In this document: one piece after another, positions 1 through 6,220 of the stretch
How the letters are laid out: every line of letters starts with the position of its first letter
Position numbering within the stretch: the stretch's first letter is position 1
IMG/VR virus record: IMGVR_UViG_3300017773_000028
Span: 1 to 43,767 of that record
Source: a virus
DNA: 43,767 nucleotides
Direction: 5' to 3' (one strand)
Notes under the pieces: generated by a model
Seen by the model: the letters and a program-made list of their open reading frames with translations, nothing else
Told to the model about the DNA's origin: nothing
Database searches by the model: none
Program-made: the position numbers and the translations under genes

Positions 1-17
1 ATTAAATAGTTTTGCTT

Positions 18-25
18 TATATTTG
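18..25 (+). promoter_or_regulatory. Bacteroidetes-type -7 promoter element
   Basis: TATATTTG matches the Bacteroidetes sigma -7 consensus TAnnTTTG exactly and lies 35 bases before the first rightward gene. The expected -33 TTTG element would fall off the left edge, so only half of the promoter can be tested. It is the best candidate for driving the early rightward gene block. Confidence 0.6.
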
Positions 26-60
26 CACTAACAATAAACATTTTATAAATTATTTTTACT

Positions 61-363
61 ATGATAGCAACAATTAAAAACGAATTATTATCTCATATTG
101 AAGATTATAACAACGAAGATAAAAATCATTACACAATGTTCAACGAAGATTATTATATAATCGGATATTGTAAGGCAGATAATTGGCTAACAAAGCACGG
201 CTTAAACGTGTTTGAGGCAATAAGAATTTGCAACGACTACGAACAGGAGCATTTCGGAGAGATACAAACCACTTTCGACAATGCCGAAAAATTAGTAAAT
301 CATCTTGTTTATTGGTACGGACAAGACCTCTGCAACGAGTTGGATTTACCTTTCGATAGATAA
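61..363 (+). CDS. small early protein of unknown function, 100 aa
   Basis: First gene of the rightward block. It starts with ATG 35 bases after a good TAnnTTTG element, in an AT-rich leader with no Shine-Dalgarno site. The product is acidic and soluble-looking, rich in Asn, Asp, Tyr and Glu, with no membrane segment and no motif I recognise. The stretch NWLTKHGLNVFEAIRI may form a helix. As the promoter-proximal early gene it could act in host takeover, but that is inference only. Confidence 0.75.
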   Translation: MIATIKNELLSHIEDYNNEDKNHYTMFNEDYYIIGYCKADNWLTKHGLNVFEAIRICNDYEQEHFGEIQTTFDNAEKLVNHLVYWYGQDLCNELDLPFDR

Positions 364-377
364 AAATTAATATTAAC

Positions 378-395
378 AGGGGTGGAAACACCCCT
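378..395 (+). promoter_or_regulatory. GC-rich stem-loop with GAAA tetraloop between early genes
   Basis: AGGGGTG (378-384) pairs perfectly with CACCCCT (389-395) around the loop GAAA. This 7-bp stem stands out in very AT-rich DNA between the first two early genes. No T-run follows on the plus strand, so it is not a classic intrinsic terminator. It could be an mRNA stabiliser, a processing site or an attenuator. Confidence 0.55.
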
Positions 396-410
396 ATAAA
401 ATCAAATCAA

Positions 411-626
411 ATGAAAACAAATTTAATAGAAAATATATCACAAATTGGAAACGCTGAACAAACAACATTCGGCTCATATTATTCTCAATTATCACAAGCA
501 TTAAAAGAACATTGCGACAGCTTAACAGATGATGACATCCACGAATTAATTTGTCGGCTTGAATTTTATATCGAGCATCAAATAAAAGAGATAACAAGCG
601 ATTACGAATATTTAAATAACAAATAA
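411..626 (+). CDS. small acidic early protein of unknown function, 71 aa
   Basis: ATG start in the leader AATCAAATCAAATG, 16 bases after a GC-rich hairpin. The product is acidic and predicted helical (SQLSQALKEHCDSLTDDDI), with no membrane segment and no recognised domain. The next gene begins one base after its stop codon, so the two are probably translated together. Confidence 0.65.
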   Translation: MKTNLIENISQIGNAEQTTFGSYYSQLSQALKEHCDSLTDDDIHELICRLEFYIEHQIKEITSDYEYLNNK

Positions 627-627
627 A

Positions 628-906
628 ATGGAACAAGACCAGATATATATAGGAACAATGGAAGGTAAACAAAAGGAAATTGATAGACTTCAAAAACAGG
701 TTAGAATATTACAATTAGATTTAGAATGTGAGAGGTTACAATCCGATTGGCTTGATTCCCTTGCTAATTTTCATCGAGATGTTAATTATGATACGTGGGA
801 CAGAGAACGCATTGATGAGGCTCAAAATGAAGTAGATGAATTATATAATTATTATTGTGAGAGAAAGAAAAAAGCTAACATTCATAAATCTGAAATACTT
901 GCGTAA
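628..906 (+). CDS. small coiled-coil early protein, 92 aa
   Basis: Begins one base after the previous stop. Residues 10-40 (GKQKEIDRLQKQVRILQLDL and onward) have the heptad spacing of a coiled coil, and the rest is charged and helical with a basic tail. No enzymatic motif is seen. It is followed by an 80-base gap holding a tRNA-like hairpin. Function unknown. Confidence 0.65.
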   Translation: MEQDQIYIGTMEGKQKEIDRLQKQVRILQLDLECERLQSDWLDSLANFHRDVNYDTWDRERIDEAQNEVDELYNYYCERKKKANIHKSEILA

Positions 907-912
907 AACAAA

Positions 913-956
913 TGATAAAATGGTTCAGTGAGGGGGTTCGATTCCCCCTTTATCAA
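913..956 (+). ncRNA. tRNA minihelix-like element (acceptor stem plus T arm only)
   Basis: TGATAAA (913-919) pairs over 7 bp with TTTATCA (949-955). Directly 5' of the latter is a perfect T arm, GGGGG-TTCGATT-CCCCC (932-948), and A956 sits at the discriminator position. Between acceptor and T arm there are only 12 nt (ATGGTTCAGTGA), which resemble the start of a D arm. The rest of the D arm, the whole anticodon arm and the variable loop are missing, and no CCA is encoded. It is either an internally deleted tRNA gene or a dedicated minihelix RNA. Confidence 0.6.
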
Positions 957-985
957 CTAACTTAAAAACCAATAAATAAATAGAT

Positions 986-1183
986 ATGAAAAAAATACAA
1001 AACATTATGCTTTCACTTGTGTGGCTATTCCTTATGTCAGCTATATCAAGATTAATTATAGCACTTATAAAAGATGTTGAAAACATACAACAGGGAATTG
1101 TTATGACAGGATTTGTCCTGTTCATCAGCCTGTTAATGTTTGCATCAGGTAAATTATTGTATGACTTAATACTTAATAAATAA
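986..1183 (+). CDS. small two-helix membrane protein, 65 aa
   Basis: Two hydrophobic segments, roughly residues 7-25 (MLSLVWLFLMSAISRLIIAL) and 39-60 (GFVLFISLLMFASGKLLYDL), flank a short polar loop, so an inner-membrane hairpin protein is predicted. The next gene follows after 6 bases behind the repeated leader AATAAATAGATATGAAAAA, which also precedes this gene. The function is unknown. Membrane proteins in early blocks can be exclusion factors or small lysis proteins, but nothing here decides between these. Confidence 0.65.
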   Translation: MKKIQNIMLSLVWLFLMSAISRLIIALIKDVENIQQGIVMTGFVLFISLLMFASGKLLYDLILNK

Positions 1184-1189
1184 ATAGAT

Positions 1190-1435
1190 ATGAAAAATAT
1201 TTTAGATAAAGCATTAGACAAAATAGATAGAGAAACCCTCGACAATATTGGTAGAGGGAACACTATCCTATTGAACGAAAGATATGAACTATATTCATAT
1301 TGGGATATGGATTACTATGTGATTATAGACACCTTTATAGATGAAGAAATATTTTGCGTTCAATATGCCGATAATAATGAAGTAATGTTTACTGATTTTT
1401 ACGGCTATGAAGAAATAGAACAAACATTAACTTAA
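1190..1435 (+). CDS. small acidic protein of unknown function, 81 aa
   Basis: ATG start behind the leader AAATAGATATG, the same leader as the gene before it. The product is acidic and Tyr-rich, with alternating strands (RYELYSYWDMDYYVIIDTF) that suggest a small beta-rich fold. No recognised motif. It is part of the tightly spaced early cluster. Confidence 0.65.
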   Translation: MKNILDKALDKIDRETLDNIGRGNTILLNERYELYSYWDMDYYVIIDTFIDEEIFCVQYADNNEVMFTDFYGYEEIEQTLT

Positions 1436-1446
1436 ACTATATAATT

Positions 1447-1725
1447 ATGAAAAATATAAAAGTAAGACAATTAAGAAGTAATTCCGGAAATCCTGTTGCA
1501 AATCAATTTGAAATCTACACCGATAAAGGAACGTATTTTCAAAGCTACAATTCAATAATAGCCTTTAAACCTTACAACAGGAAAGAAACTATATTAGATG
1601 AGTTTTATTGGGATTATTCCAGAACAACAGGTAAATATAGAAATATGTTTATGGGAGAGGGAATAGCTGAAACCAGAAAGAAAATAAAAGAAGGTATTTA
1701 TAAATTAAAAGATTTAAATAAATAA
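1447..1725 (+). CDS. small basic protein of unknown function, 92 aa
   Basis: Basic protein with a beta-strand-rich start (VRQLRSNSGNPVANQFEIYT) and a phrase, FQSYNSIIAFKP, that I associate with small phage proteins of about 100 residues of unknown role. No catalytic motif or membrane segment. It sits 11 bases after the previous gene and 3 bases before the next. Confidence 0.65.
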   Translation: MKNIKVRQLRSNSGNPVANQFEIYTDKGTYFQSYNSIIAFKPYNRKETILDEFYWDYSRTTGKYRNMFMGEGIAETRKKIKEGIYKLKDLNK

Positions 1726-1728
1726 CTC

Positions 1729-1926
1729 ATGATAACAAAAACAATAAAATGTCAAGGTCAATGTGTCTCTTGTTTAAGTGAAAATATTGAATATGATTCA
1801 TTTGAGTATGAAGGAGATTATGGCTATTATCCTTATGAGTGCAACGAATGTGGTAATGAGGGTAGAGAATATTTTGAATTAGTATATGATGTAAGTTCAA
1901 CAAGGATAAAGAATAATAACTTATGA
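1729..1926 (+). CDS. zinc-ribbon protein, 65 aa
   Basis: Two Cys pairs, CVSC (residues 12-15) and CNEC (38-41), spaced as a classic four-Cys zinc ribbon, with an additional Cys at residue 8. Between them is an acidic Tyr-rich strand region. Zinc ribbons of this size often bind nucleic acid or RNA polymerase, but no target can be read from the sequence. The stop overlaps the next start (ATGA). Confidence 0.65.
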   Translation: MITKTIKCQGQCVSCLSENIEYDSFEYEGDYGYYPYECNECGNEGREYFELVYDVSSTRIKNNNL

Positions 1927-2120
1927 AAACACAAATAGAAATAATCTGGTCAGTAGAGGATATTAGATCTTTAGGATATATCTGCACAGACCAACAAGGT
2001 ATGGAAGTATTGGAAATGTTAAAAGAGTATCACGATTGCAATTATGGTATTACTTGGGCAACAATAGATAATGCCTGTGAGTCATTTGGTTTGAAATCAA
2101 AAAATAAAAAATATTTTTAA
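1923..2120 (+). CDS. small protein of unknown function, 65 aa
   Basis: Coupled to the previous gene through an ATGA overlap. The pattern IIWSVEDIRSLGYICTDQQG followed by MEVLEMLKEYHDCNYGITWA looks like a small helical protein recurring in Bacteroidetes phages; this is a memory-based impression without a search. No catalytic motif. Confidence 0.6.
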   Translation: MKTQIEIIWSVEDIRSLGYICTDQQGMEVLEMLKEYHDCNYGITWATIDNACESFGLKSKNKKYF

Positions 2121-2122
2121 CT

Positions 2123-2290
2123 ATGAAAAGATTTTTAGGAATAGAACAAAAGAAAATATATAGACAATTAAAACCATTATGCAAGTTTTGTGGTAGTGAT
2201 GAATTAGTATATCATCAGTATGTTATATGCGATTATTCCTGTCAAACTTGTGGCGAATGGCAAAATGGAGAATATATAGAAACTAAATAA
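2123..2290 (+). CDS. short zinc-ribbon protein, 55 aa
   Basis: ATG AAA start two bases after the previous stop, ending two bases before the next start, in the same direction and spacing as its neighbours. The 55-residue product carries CKFC (residues 20-23) and CQTC (40-43), a four-Cys zinc ribbon separated by a beta-hairpin-like segment. It resembles the zinc-ribbon protein two genes upstream, though the sequences outside the Cys pairs differ. Confidence 0.6.
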   Translation: MKRFLGIEQKKIYRQLKPLCKFCGSDELVYHQYVICDYSCQTCGEWQNGEYIETK

Positions 2291-2292
2291 CT

Positions 2293-2490
2293 ATGGAAGA
2301 ATTAAAATTAACAATAGATCAAGAAAGCGTTAATGTCTATATAGATAATGGCGAGGATAAAGAGCCAACTCATATATGTTATTGGCATATTGAAGAATGG
2401 GAAGAAGATAGTAGTGTAGCCATATCAATATTTAATGCTATTCAATTATATTATACTAACCCAAAAAAATTACTTAAACTATTAAACTAA
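2293..2490 (+). CDS. small acidic protein of unknown function, 65 aa
   Basis: Acidic, with a strand-rich first half (MEELKLTIDQESVNVYIDNG), then ICYWHIEEWEED and a helix ending in basic residues. No known motif. It ends a run of four tightly packed genes, and the 62-base gap after it holds a promoter-like element. Confidence 0.6.
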   Translation: MEELKLTIDQESVNVYIDNGEDKEPTHICYWHIEEWEEDSSVAISIFNAIQLYYTNPKKLLKLLN

Positions 2491-2500
2491 ATAAAGTGCA

Positions 2501-2509
2501 TAAAATTTG
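2501..2509 (+). promoter_or_regulatory. possible promoter -7 element
   Basis: TAAAATTTG in the gap before the next gene resembles TAnnTTTG with one extra base, and shares ATTTGCA with the element near position 20. No clear -33 TTTG is seen about 20 bases upstream. It may be a weak internal promoter of the early block. Confidence 0.3.
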
Positions 2510-2552
2510 CATAACTTAATTATAACTACTACATTTACTTAAAATTACAATT

Positions 2553-2807
2553 ATGGCAGATAAAAAAAATTTATCAGAAATAGAATTAGAAAGATTAATA
2601 CATCTTTCATCAAAAGTATTAGAATATGTTTACATTCCGGAATACGAGGACTATTTTAATCAATCAAGATTAGATGATAGCTTTCGTGATGATCAGAATG
2701 ATGATTGGATAATTGAGGATAAACTTAATGATAGCGATCATATATTTAAATATATCTATAATTTAAAACAATTAATAACTAAAATTAAATCAAATGGGAA
2801 CACGTAG
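2553..2807 (+). CDS. small acidic protein of unknown function, 84 aa
   Basis: ATG start behind AAAATTACAATT. Very acidic (DDSFRDDQNDDWIIEDKLND) and helical, with no domain I recognise; highly acidic small early proteins are sometimes DNA mimics, but that is speculation here. Its C-terminus TKIKSNGNT is encoded by a 20-base sequence that also serves as the leader of the next gene, which overlaps it by 14 bases. Confidence 0.6.
   Translation: MADKKNLSEIELERLIHLSSKVLEYVYIPEYEDYFNQSRLDDSFRDDQNDDWIIEDKLNDSDHIFKYIYNLKQLITKIKSNGNT
2777..2796 (+). repeat. direct repeat copy 1, gene-junction leader
   Basis: AACTAAAATTAAATCAAATG here is identical to 3177-3196. In both places it encodes TKIKSN at the end of the upstream gene and ends in the ATG of the next gene, so it doubles as coding sequence and translation leader. 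Confidence 0.7.
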
Positions 2808-3201
2808 TTTAACACATATCATTGAAGATGATAAAACTTTAGCCACTATATATAGACAATATGACGGCTATTTGTCTGGACACGGACAAGATCTTGCAGA
2901 ATTTCTACAATCTATGAAAATTGTAAATGGCTTTAGTAGTGATCAAAGAGACATTGCAAACGGAATGGGTTGTTTATCTGCTCAAATTATATCACACTTA
3001 AAACAGGGTGTAGGTAATATATATTTATATCCCCCTAATAGCAAAGATTGTTGGGAAGAATATACTTATCACGTTTACAACGAAAAAATGGGAGAGGGTG
3101 TGAAGATAAAAGCAATTAGAAAAAATTACGAGAGTGATGATGAGATTGTTTTTGAGGGAACGCCAGAAGAATTATTAACTAAAATTAAATCAAATGCCTA
3201 A
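2794..3201 (+). CDS. conserved phage protein of unknown function, 135 aa
   Basis: The N-terminus MGTRSLTHIIEDD followed by IYRQYDGYLSGHG and DLAEFL is a pattern I have seen in small proteins of unrelated phages and plasmids, with no assigned function. The remainder has a strand-rich region (VGNIYLYPPN, EYTYHVYNEK). It ends in TKIKSNA, again encoded by the leader of the following gene, which overlaps it by 8 bases. Start chosen at ATG 2794 because MGTRSL is the typical N-terminus. Confidence 0.75.
   Translation: MGTRSLTHIIEDDKTLATIYRQYDGYLSGHGQDLAEFLQSMKIVNGFSSDQRDIANGMGCLSAQIISHLKQGVGNIYLYPPNSKDCWEEYTYHVYNEKMGEGVKIKAIRKNYESDDEIVFEGTPEELLTKIKSNA
3177..3196 (+). repeat. direct repeat copy 2, gene-junction leader
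   Basis: Identical 20-mer to 2777-2796, at the junction of the next gene pair. It encodes TKIKSN and supplies the A/T-rich leader and ATG of the gene starting at 3194. Confidence 0.7.
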
Positions 3202-3799
3202 TCACGTATATAATTGGATTTCGGTTGAAGAAAAGTATGCCGAAAAAATAGAAGAAATAGCTAAGGTTGGACTTGCACAATACTATAAGCCAATGCCAAA
3301 GGAATTAGAAAAAACAACATTTCCGGATGAAACAATGACCAAAAAAAGATCAGATCATCTAATAAAACTTTACGGACATAATAATTGGTACGAATGGGCG
3401 ATAGATAATTGGGGTACTAAATGGGGTTGTTATGATAATGAATATGACAAGGTTGATATGTACACATATACTACGGCTTGGTCTCCTCTGGATATGGAGT
3501 TGTTGGATATGTTGGCAAAAGATATACCTACTTTCTGCTTTGGTTGGGAAGAAGAACAGGGGTTTGGTCAAGAGTGGGAATATAAAAATGGTTTTTCAAG
3601 ATTAGATCTGGAGTGGGATTTACCGGAGTGGAAAGAAACGGATGTTGAGGGGGTTTGTTACCTGTCTGAAGCATACGAAAATCCAGAGGGCAAATATGAA
3701 GTCGGCTACTATTGTGAATATAGTTTAAACGAGTGGTTGGCTTATGATTTTGATAATGCAGTAAAAGAATACAAGTCATTAACAATAACTGAAGTTTAA
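3194..3799 (+). CDS. YubB/DUF1281-like phage and plasmid protein, 201 aa
   Basis: Starts MPNHVYNWI, and the centre reads WYEWAIDNWGTKWGCYD (residues about 62-78) followed by TAWSPLD. This is the signature I associate with the DUF1281/YubB (ferredoxin-like fold) family found on plasmids and phages; its biochemical role is not established. Trp, Tyr and acidic residues are abundant, with no membrane segment. It overlaps the previous gene by 8 bases. Confidence 0.7.
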   Translation: MPNHVYNWISVEEKYAEKIEEIAKVGLAQYYKPMPKELEKTTFPDETMTKKRSDHLIKLYGHNNWYEWAIDNWGTKWGCYDNEYDKVDMYTYTTAWSPLDMELLDMLAKDIPTFCFGWEEEQGFGQEWEYKNGFSRLDLEWDLPEWKETDVEGVCYLSEAYENPEGKYEVGYYCEYSLNEWLAYDFDNAVKEYKSLTITEV

Positions 3800-3885
3800 T
3801 AAAAATTTAGTGCGACAAGTATAAAAAAACTATGTTGGTGGAATTGTCCGAAAAATCACACACTAATTTTTTAATAATTAAAAAT

Positions 3886-4125
3886 ATGAAAACAATAGAA
3901 AGGTTTGAAACAGACAATGGGTATTGCTTTAAAGATTATAAAGCGTTTGAAAGCAAAAAAGGTATATGTTATGTTCCGGAATTGACCGATCATAAATACA
4001 CTTACAATGATTTTCTGGAGATAGCAAAGAACAATAAAGAGTTGGCTCAAATGCTATTTGATTTTGTTGATTGGCAACATCCGGAAACTTTATATAATGA
4101 ATTATTAATTGAAGAAGAAATATAA
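3886..4125 (+). CDS. small conserved phage protein, 79 aa
   Basis: I choose the ATG at 3886, behind a T/A-rich leader, rather than the in-frame ATG at 3832, because MKTIERFETDNGY looks like a natural N-terminus and the 18 extra residues do not. Residues 27-79 read as GICYVPELTD, YTYNDFLEIA, then LFDFVDWQHPETLYNELL, a pattern common in small phage and plasmid proteins. Function unknown. It ends 4 bases before the next start. Confidence 0.65.
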   Translation: MKTIERFETDNGYCFKDYKAFESKKGICYVPELTDHKYTYNDFLEIAKNNKELAQMLFDFVDWQHPETLYNELLIEEEI

Positions 4126-4129
4126 TATT

Positions 4130-4438
4130 ATGAAAGTAAAAATTATGCAACGAAGTGTGTACCATAAGTACGCAGAAAAAGAATATGAAATAGATAAGAA
4201 AAAGTATTTGGAATATCTGGAAGAAAACGGCAAGAATGAGAATGGAGAATATTATCACGATCTCCAAGACTATATTTTAGATAACGAAGATGTCTGGGTG
4301 GATGATATAGATCACGAAATAAATAAGGCAGAGTTTGTTTTTGGCAGAGGTATGGATAGTGGGGGTTGGACAGATAAAGATCAAGATTCTGAGTGGAGAT
4401 ACGAATGTGAAGAATTAAAAATAGGGGGACACTTATGA
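4130..4438 (+). CDS. small acidic protein of unknown function, 102 aa
   Basis: ATG 4130 is chosen over an in-frame TTG at 4109, which would overlap the previous gene. Charged helical protein (EYEIDKKKYLEYLEENGKNE) with a Gly/Trp-rich end (FGRGMDSGGWTDKDQD). No known domain. It overlaps the next start through ATGA. Confidence 0.6.
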   Translation: MKVKIMQRSVYHKYAEKEYEIDKKKYLEYLEENGKNENGEYYHDLQDYILDNEDVWVDDIDHEINKAEFVFGRGMDSGGWTDKDQDSEWRYECEELKIGGHL

Positions 4439-4719
4439 ATAGTATGGAAAAACTTTATAGAGAAAATAAAAAACTCAAATCTAAATTAGAGTGGTTTAAC
4501 CTGTTTGTAGATTATATTCAGCATTGCAATAGAAATTTATATAATTCTGCTTGTAAATATGCAGACAATGAAGATCTTACAGACAATGGTCTGAGTGTAG
4601 AAGAAGTAAAAGAGTATTACCTTAACACCGGTTTTCCGGAATACGAAGAAGAGCCGTACACCTCATATACAGATGAAGATTGGATTGAACATGCCAACGC
4701 AAATGATTTAGAAAGATGA
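4435..4719 (+). CDS. small protein of unknown function, 94 aa
   Basis: ATGA-coupled to both neighbours. The N-terminal 25 residues (MEKLYRENKKLKSKLEWFN) form a probable coiled coil, followed by an acidic Tyr-rich tail. A second ATG at 4444 (MEKLYRE) is equally possible as start. No functional motif. Confidence 0.6.
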   Translation: MNSMEKLYRENKKLKSKLEWFNLFVDYIQHCNRNLYNSACKYADNEDLTDNGLSVEEVKEYYLNTGFPEYEEEPYTSYTDEDWIEHANANDLER

Positions 4720-4922
4720 AAATTATAGAAGAAAAAAATAATATTAAAACTTATGAAGTAGAATTTTGGTTTCTACATTTTATAGGAGATGAGGATTGTG
4801 GCTACGACTATGATCGTGTTCACGTTCAAGCAATTAGCCCTCGACAAGCGATCAAAAAAGCTGAGCAGTTGGCTCCTTTGGGTGCAAAAAAATTTGAAAT
4901 CATTAGGTTTTATAAAAAATAA
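4716..4922 (+). CDS. small protein of unknown function, 68 aa
   Basis: ATGA overlap with the previous gene. Beta-rich N-terminal half (IKTYEVEFWFLHFIG) followed by the helix VQAISPRQAIKKAEQLAP and a final strand. The strand-helix-strand layout suggests a small alpha/beta fold, but no family is recognised. Confidence 0.6.
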   Translation: MKIIEEKNNIKTYEVEFWFLHFIGDEDCGYDYDRVHVQAISPRQAIKKAEQLAPLGAKKFEIIRFYKK

Positions 4923-4943
4923 ATACTAAGTTTACGCACATAT

Positions 4944-5132
4944 ATGAAACATTTTATGAATAACGGAAAGGAATATTTAAGGTCTCGCCAAGAAGATTTA
5001 AGATACAGGCAAGGCAGATCACGTAGACAGCGTGAAGGTCATTATAAGTTTCTGGATTTGTTGTTGGTTTCAGGTGGGTTATGTTTTTTTGCCTTCCTTA
5101 TATTTACTTTAATACAAAATTTAATTAAATGA
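4944..5132 (+). CDS. small membrane protein with basic N-terminal region, 62 aa
   Basis: Arg-rich N-terminal 34 residues (RSRQEDLRYRQGRSRRQREG) precede one hydrophobic segment of about 22 residues (FLDLLLVSGGLCFFAFLIFT). This predicts a single-pass inner-membrane protein with its basic end in the cytoplasm. Start at ATG 4944; ATG 4956 is an alternative. It overlaps the next gene by 4 bases (ATGA). It could be a small lysis or host-shutoff factor, but there is no direct evidence. Confidence 0.6.
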   Translation: MKHFMNNGKEYLRSRQEDLRYRQGRSRRQREGHYKFLDLLLVSGGLCFFAFLIFTLIQNLIK

Positions 5133-5524
5133 TAAATTATGACAATGATGATAATATCTGGTACACAAATCACACCGGTATAGAAAAAGAAGATCATCTA
5201 AGAACAGATTACTCTACTGCTGATCTTATAAAAAAAATAAGTGGAGATGTTACTATGCTTTTACTTACAAAAAATAAAGCTTACGGAGATACGGCTAATC
5301 ATCCCCCTAACATATTTTCAAAACTTACTGCAACTGAGGGGATTTTAGCTCGAATTGATGACAAGCTTTCTCGTATAAAAAAGTTAGGTTTTGAAAATTA
5401 TGATAGAAGTGAAGATACTTTACAGGATCTTATTGGGTATTTAATCTTATTGAAAGTTCAGCTAACAAAAGAGCAGAATAAAATTAAAAAAACAATATTA
5501 GATAATAAACCTAAAATTAAATGA
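5129..5524 (+). CDS. NMAD1/DUF1599-family nucleotide-modification-associated protein, 131 aa
   Basis: Contains KNKAYGDTA (residues 48-56), GILARIDDKLSRI (71-83) and DLIGYLILL (100-108), the conserved blocks I associate with DUF1599, also called nucleotide modification associated domain 1. The acidic/basic helices resemble all-alpha NTP pyrophosphatase folds, and members are often found beside phage nucleotide-metabolism genes. No partner base-modification enzyme is visible in this window. The protein ends in KIK, encoded by the leader of the next gene. Confidence 0.7.
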   Translation: MINYDNDDNIWYTNHTGIEKEDHLRTDYSTADLIKKISGDVTMLLLTKNKAYGDTANHPPNIFSKLTATEGILARIDDKLSRIKKLGFENYDRSEDTLQDLIGYLILLKVQLTKEQNKIKKTILDNKPKIK

Positions 5525-5826
5525 AAAAAGAAATATTTAACAATTACGCTAATGCAGTTGCAAAACAATTTCATCTGGAATTAGATCAAATGTTTTCTAA
5601 AAACAGAAGAAGAGATATAGTAGATGCACGACAGATGTTATATTATTTATGTATGGAAAGACCTATAAGAATTTCTTACATACAAAGATTTATGGCAGAG
5701 CAAGGTTGTGATGTTTATCACACCACTATTATGCACGGCTACAAAAAAGCAAAAGAACTTATAGATCAAGACAAAGATTATCAAAACATTGTAGATCTAA
5801 TTAATTCCACAAATGCCGTTCACTAA
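5521..5826 (+). CDS. DnaA domain IV-like DNA-binding protein A, 101 aa
   Basis: Residues 28-77 match the C-terminal, box-binding domain of DnaA: basic NRRRDIVDARQMLYYL (28-43), then a helix, then YHTTIMHGYKKAKEL (66-80), corresponding to the DHTTVLHA signature of the helix-turn-helix. The AAA+ domains of DnaA are absent. It probably binds DNA in the phage or host origin, either recruiting replication factors or titrating host DnaA. It sits before the recombination genes. A second protein with the same signature is encoded at 12269-12682. Confidence 0.7.
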   Translation: MKKEIFNNYANAVAKQFHLELDQMFSKNRRRDIVDARQMLYYLCMERPIRISYIQRFMAEQGCDVYHTTIMHGYKKAKELIDQDKDYQNIVDLINSTNAVH

Positions 5827-6220
5827 AAAAGAAATATTACATCAAGCTTTACAGGATCAAAAATGTATCAAGTCTATAATGCCTAAGGGAATATCTGTTA
5901 TAGGGCGTGGTGTAAAAATTCAAGAGTTTGATAGTAAGATTGAAATACTTAATATGGGTAAAGGTGGAGATTACTTTAAGGAGTGTGTTGAAGAAGAGTA
6001 TAATTATTTTTATGAACATGGGTGGCAAAGAGGTGCATTAAGTATAAGTCTTAATAATTGTATCTTCAAGTTAAAACTTATTGAGGGTAGAATAAAAACT
6101 GAACTTAACACCAGAAAAAACGACAAGCATATACAGAATTTAAAAAACAGAAGAGAAACTTTATTAAATAAATATTCAAATATAAAAACACAAATAAATA
6201 AATTAAATGGAAACAAATAG
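5813..6220 (+). CDS. protein of unknown function with C-terminal coiled coil, 135 aa
   Basis: Overlaps the previous gene and the next gene by 14 bases each. The N-terminal half (residues 1-75) is mixed alpha/beta with no motif I know. From about residue 84 the sequence (LKLIEGRIKTELNTRKNDKH onward) is a Lys-rich coiled coil that ends in KLNGNK. Position between a DnaA-like protein and the annealing protein suggests a replication or recombination role. Confidence 0.6.
   Translation: MPFTKKEILHQALQDQKCIKSIMPKGISVIGRGVKIQEFDSKIEILNMGKGGDYFKECVEEEYNYFYEHGWQRGALSISLNNCIFKLKLIEGRIKTELNTRKNDKHIQNLKNRRETLLNKYSNIKTQINKLNGNK

Noticed and set aside
913-956. Attachment site of a temperate phage at a tRNA 3' end
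   Set aside because: Only the 3' half would be expected, yet the 5' acceptor strand is present and pairs perfectly; no integrase is seen in the window.
925-1263. Leftward open frame of 112 codons ending in KGGIEPPH
   Set aside because: The GIEPP end is the known artefact of translating the antisense of a tRNA T arm; here it covers the tRNA-like hairpin and two rightward genes.
986-5132. Small membrane proteins as holin
   Set aside because: The products of 986 and 4944 have membrane segments, but they are in the early block, have no endolysin neighbour, and carry no recognised holin feature.
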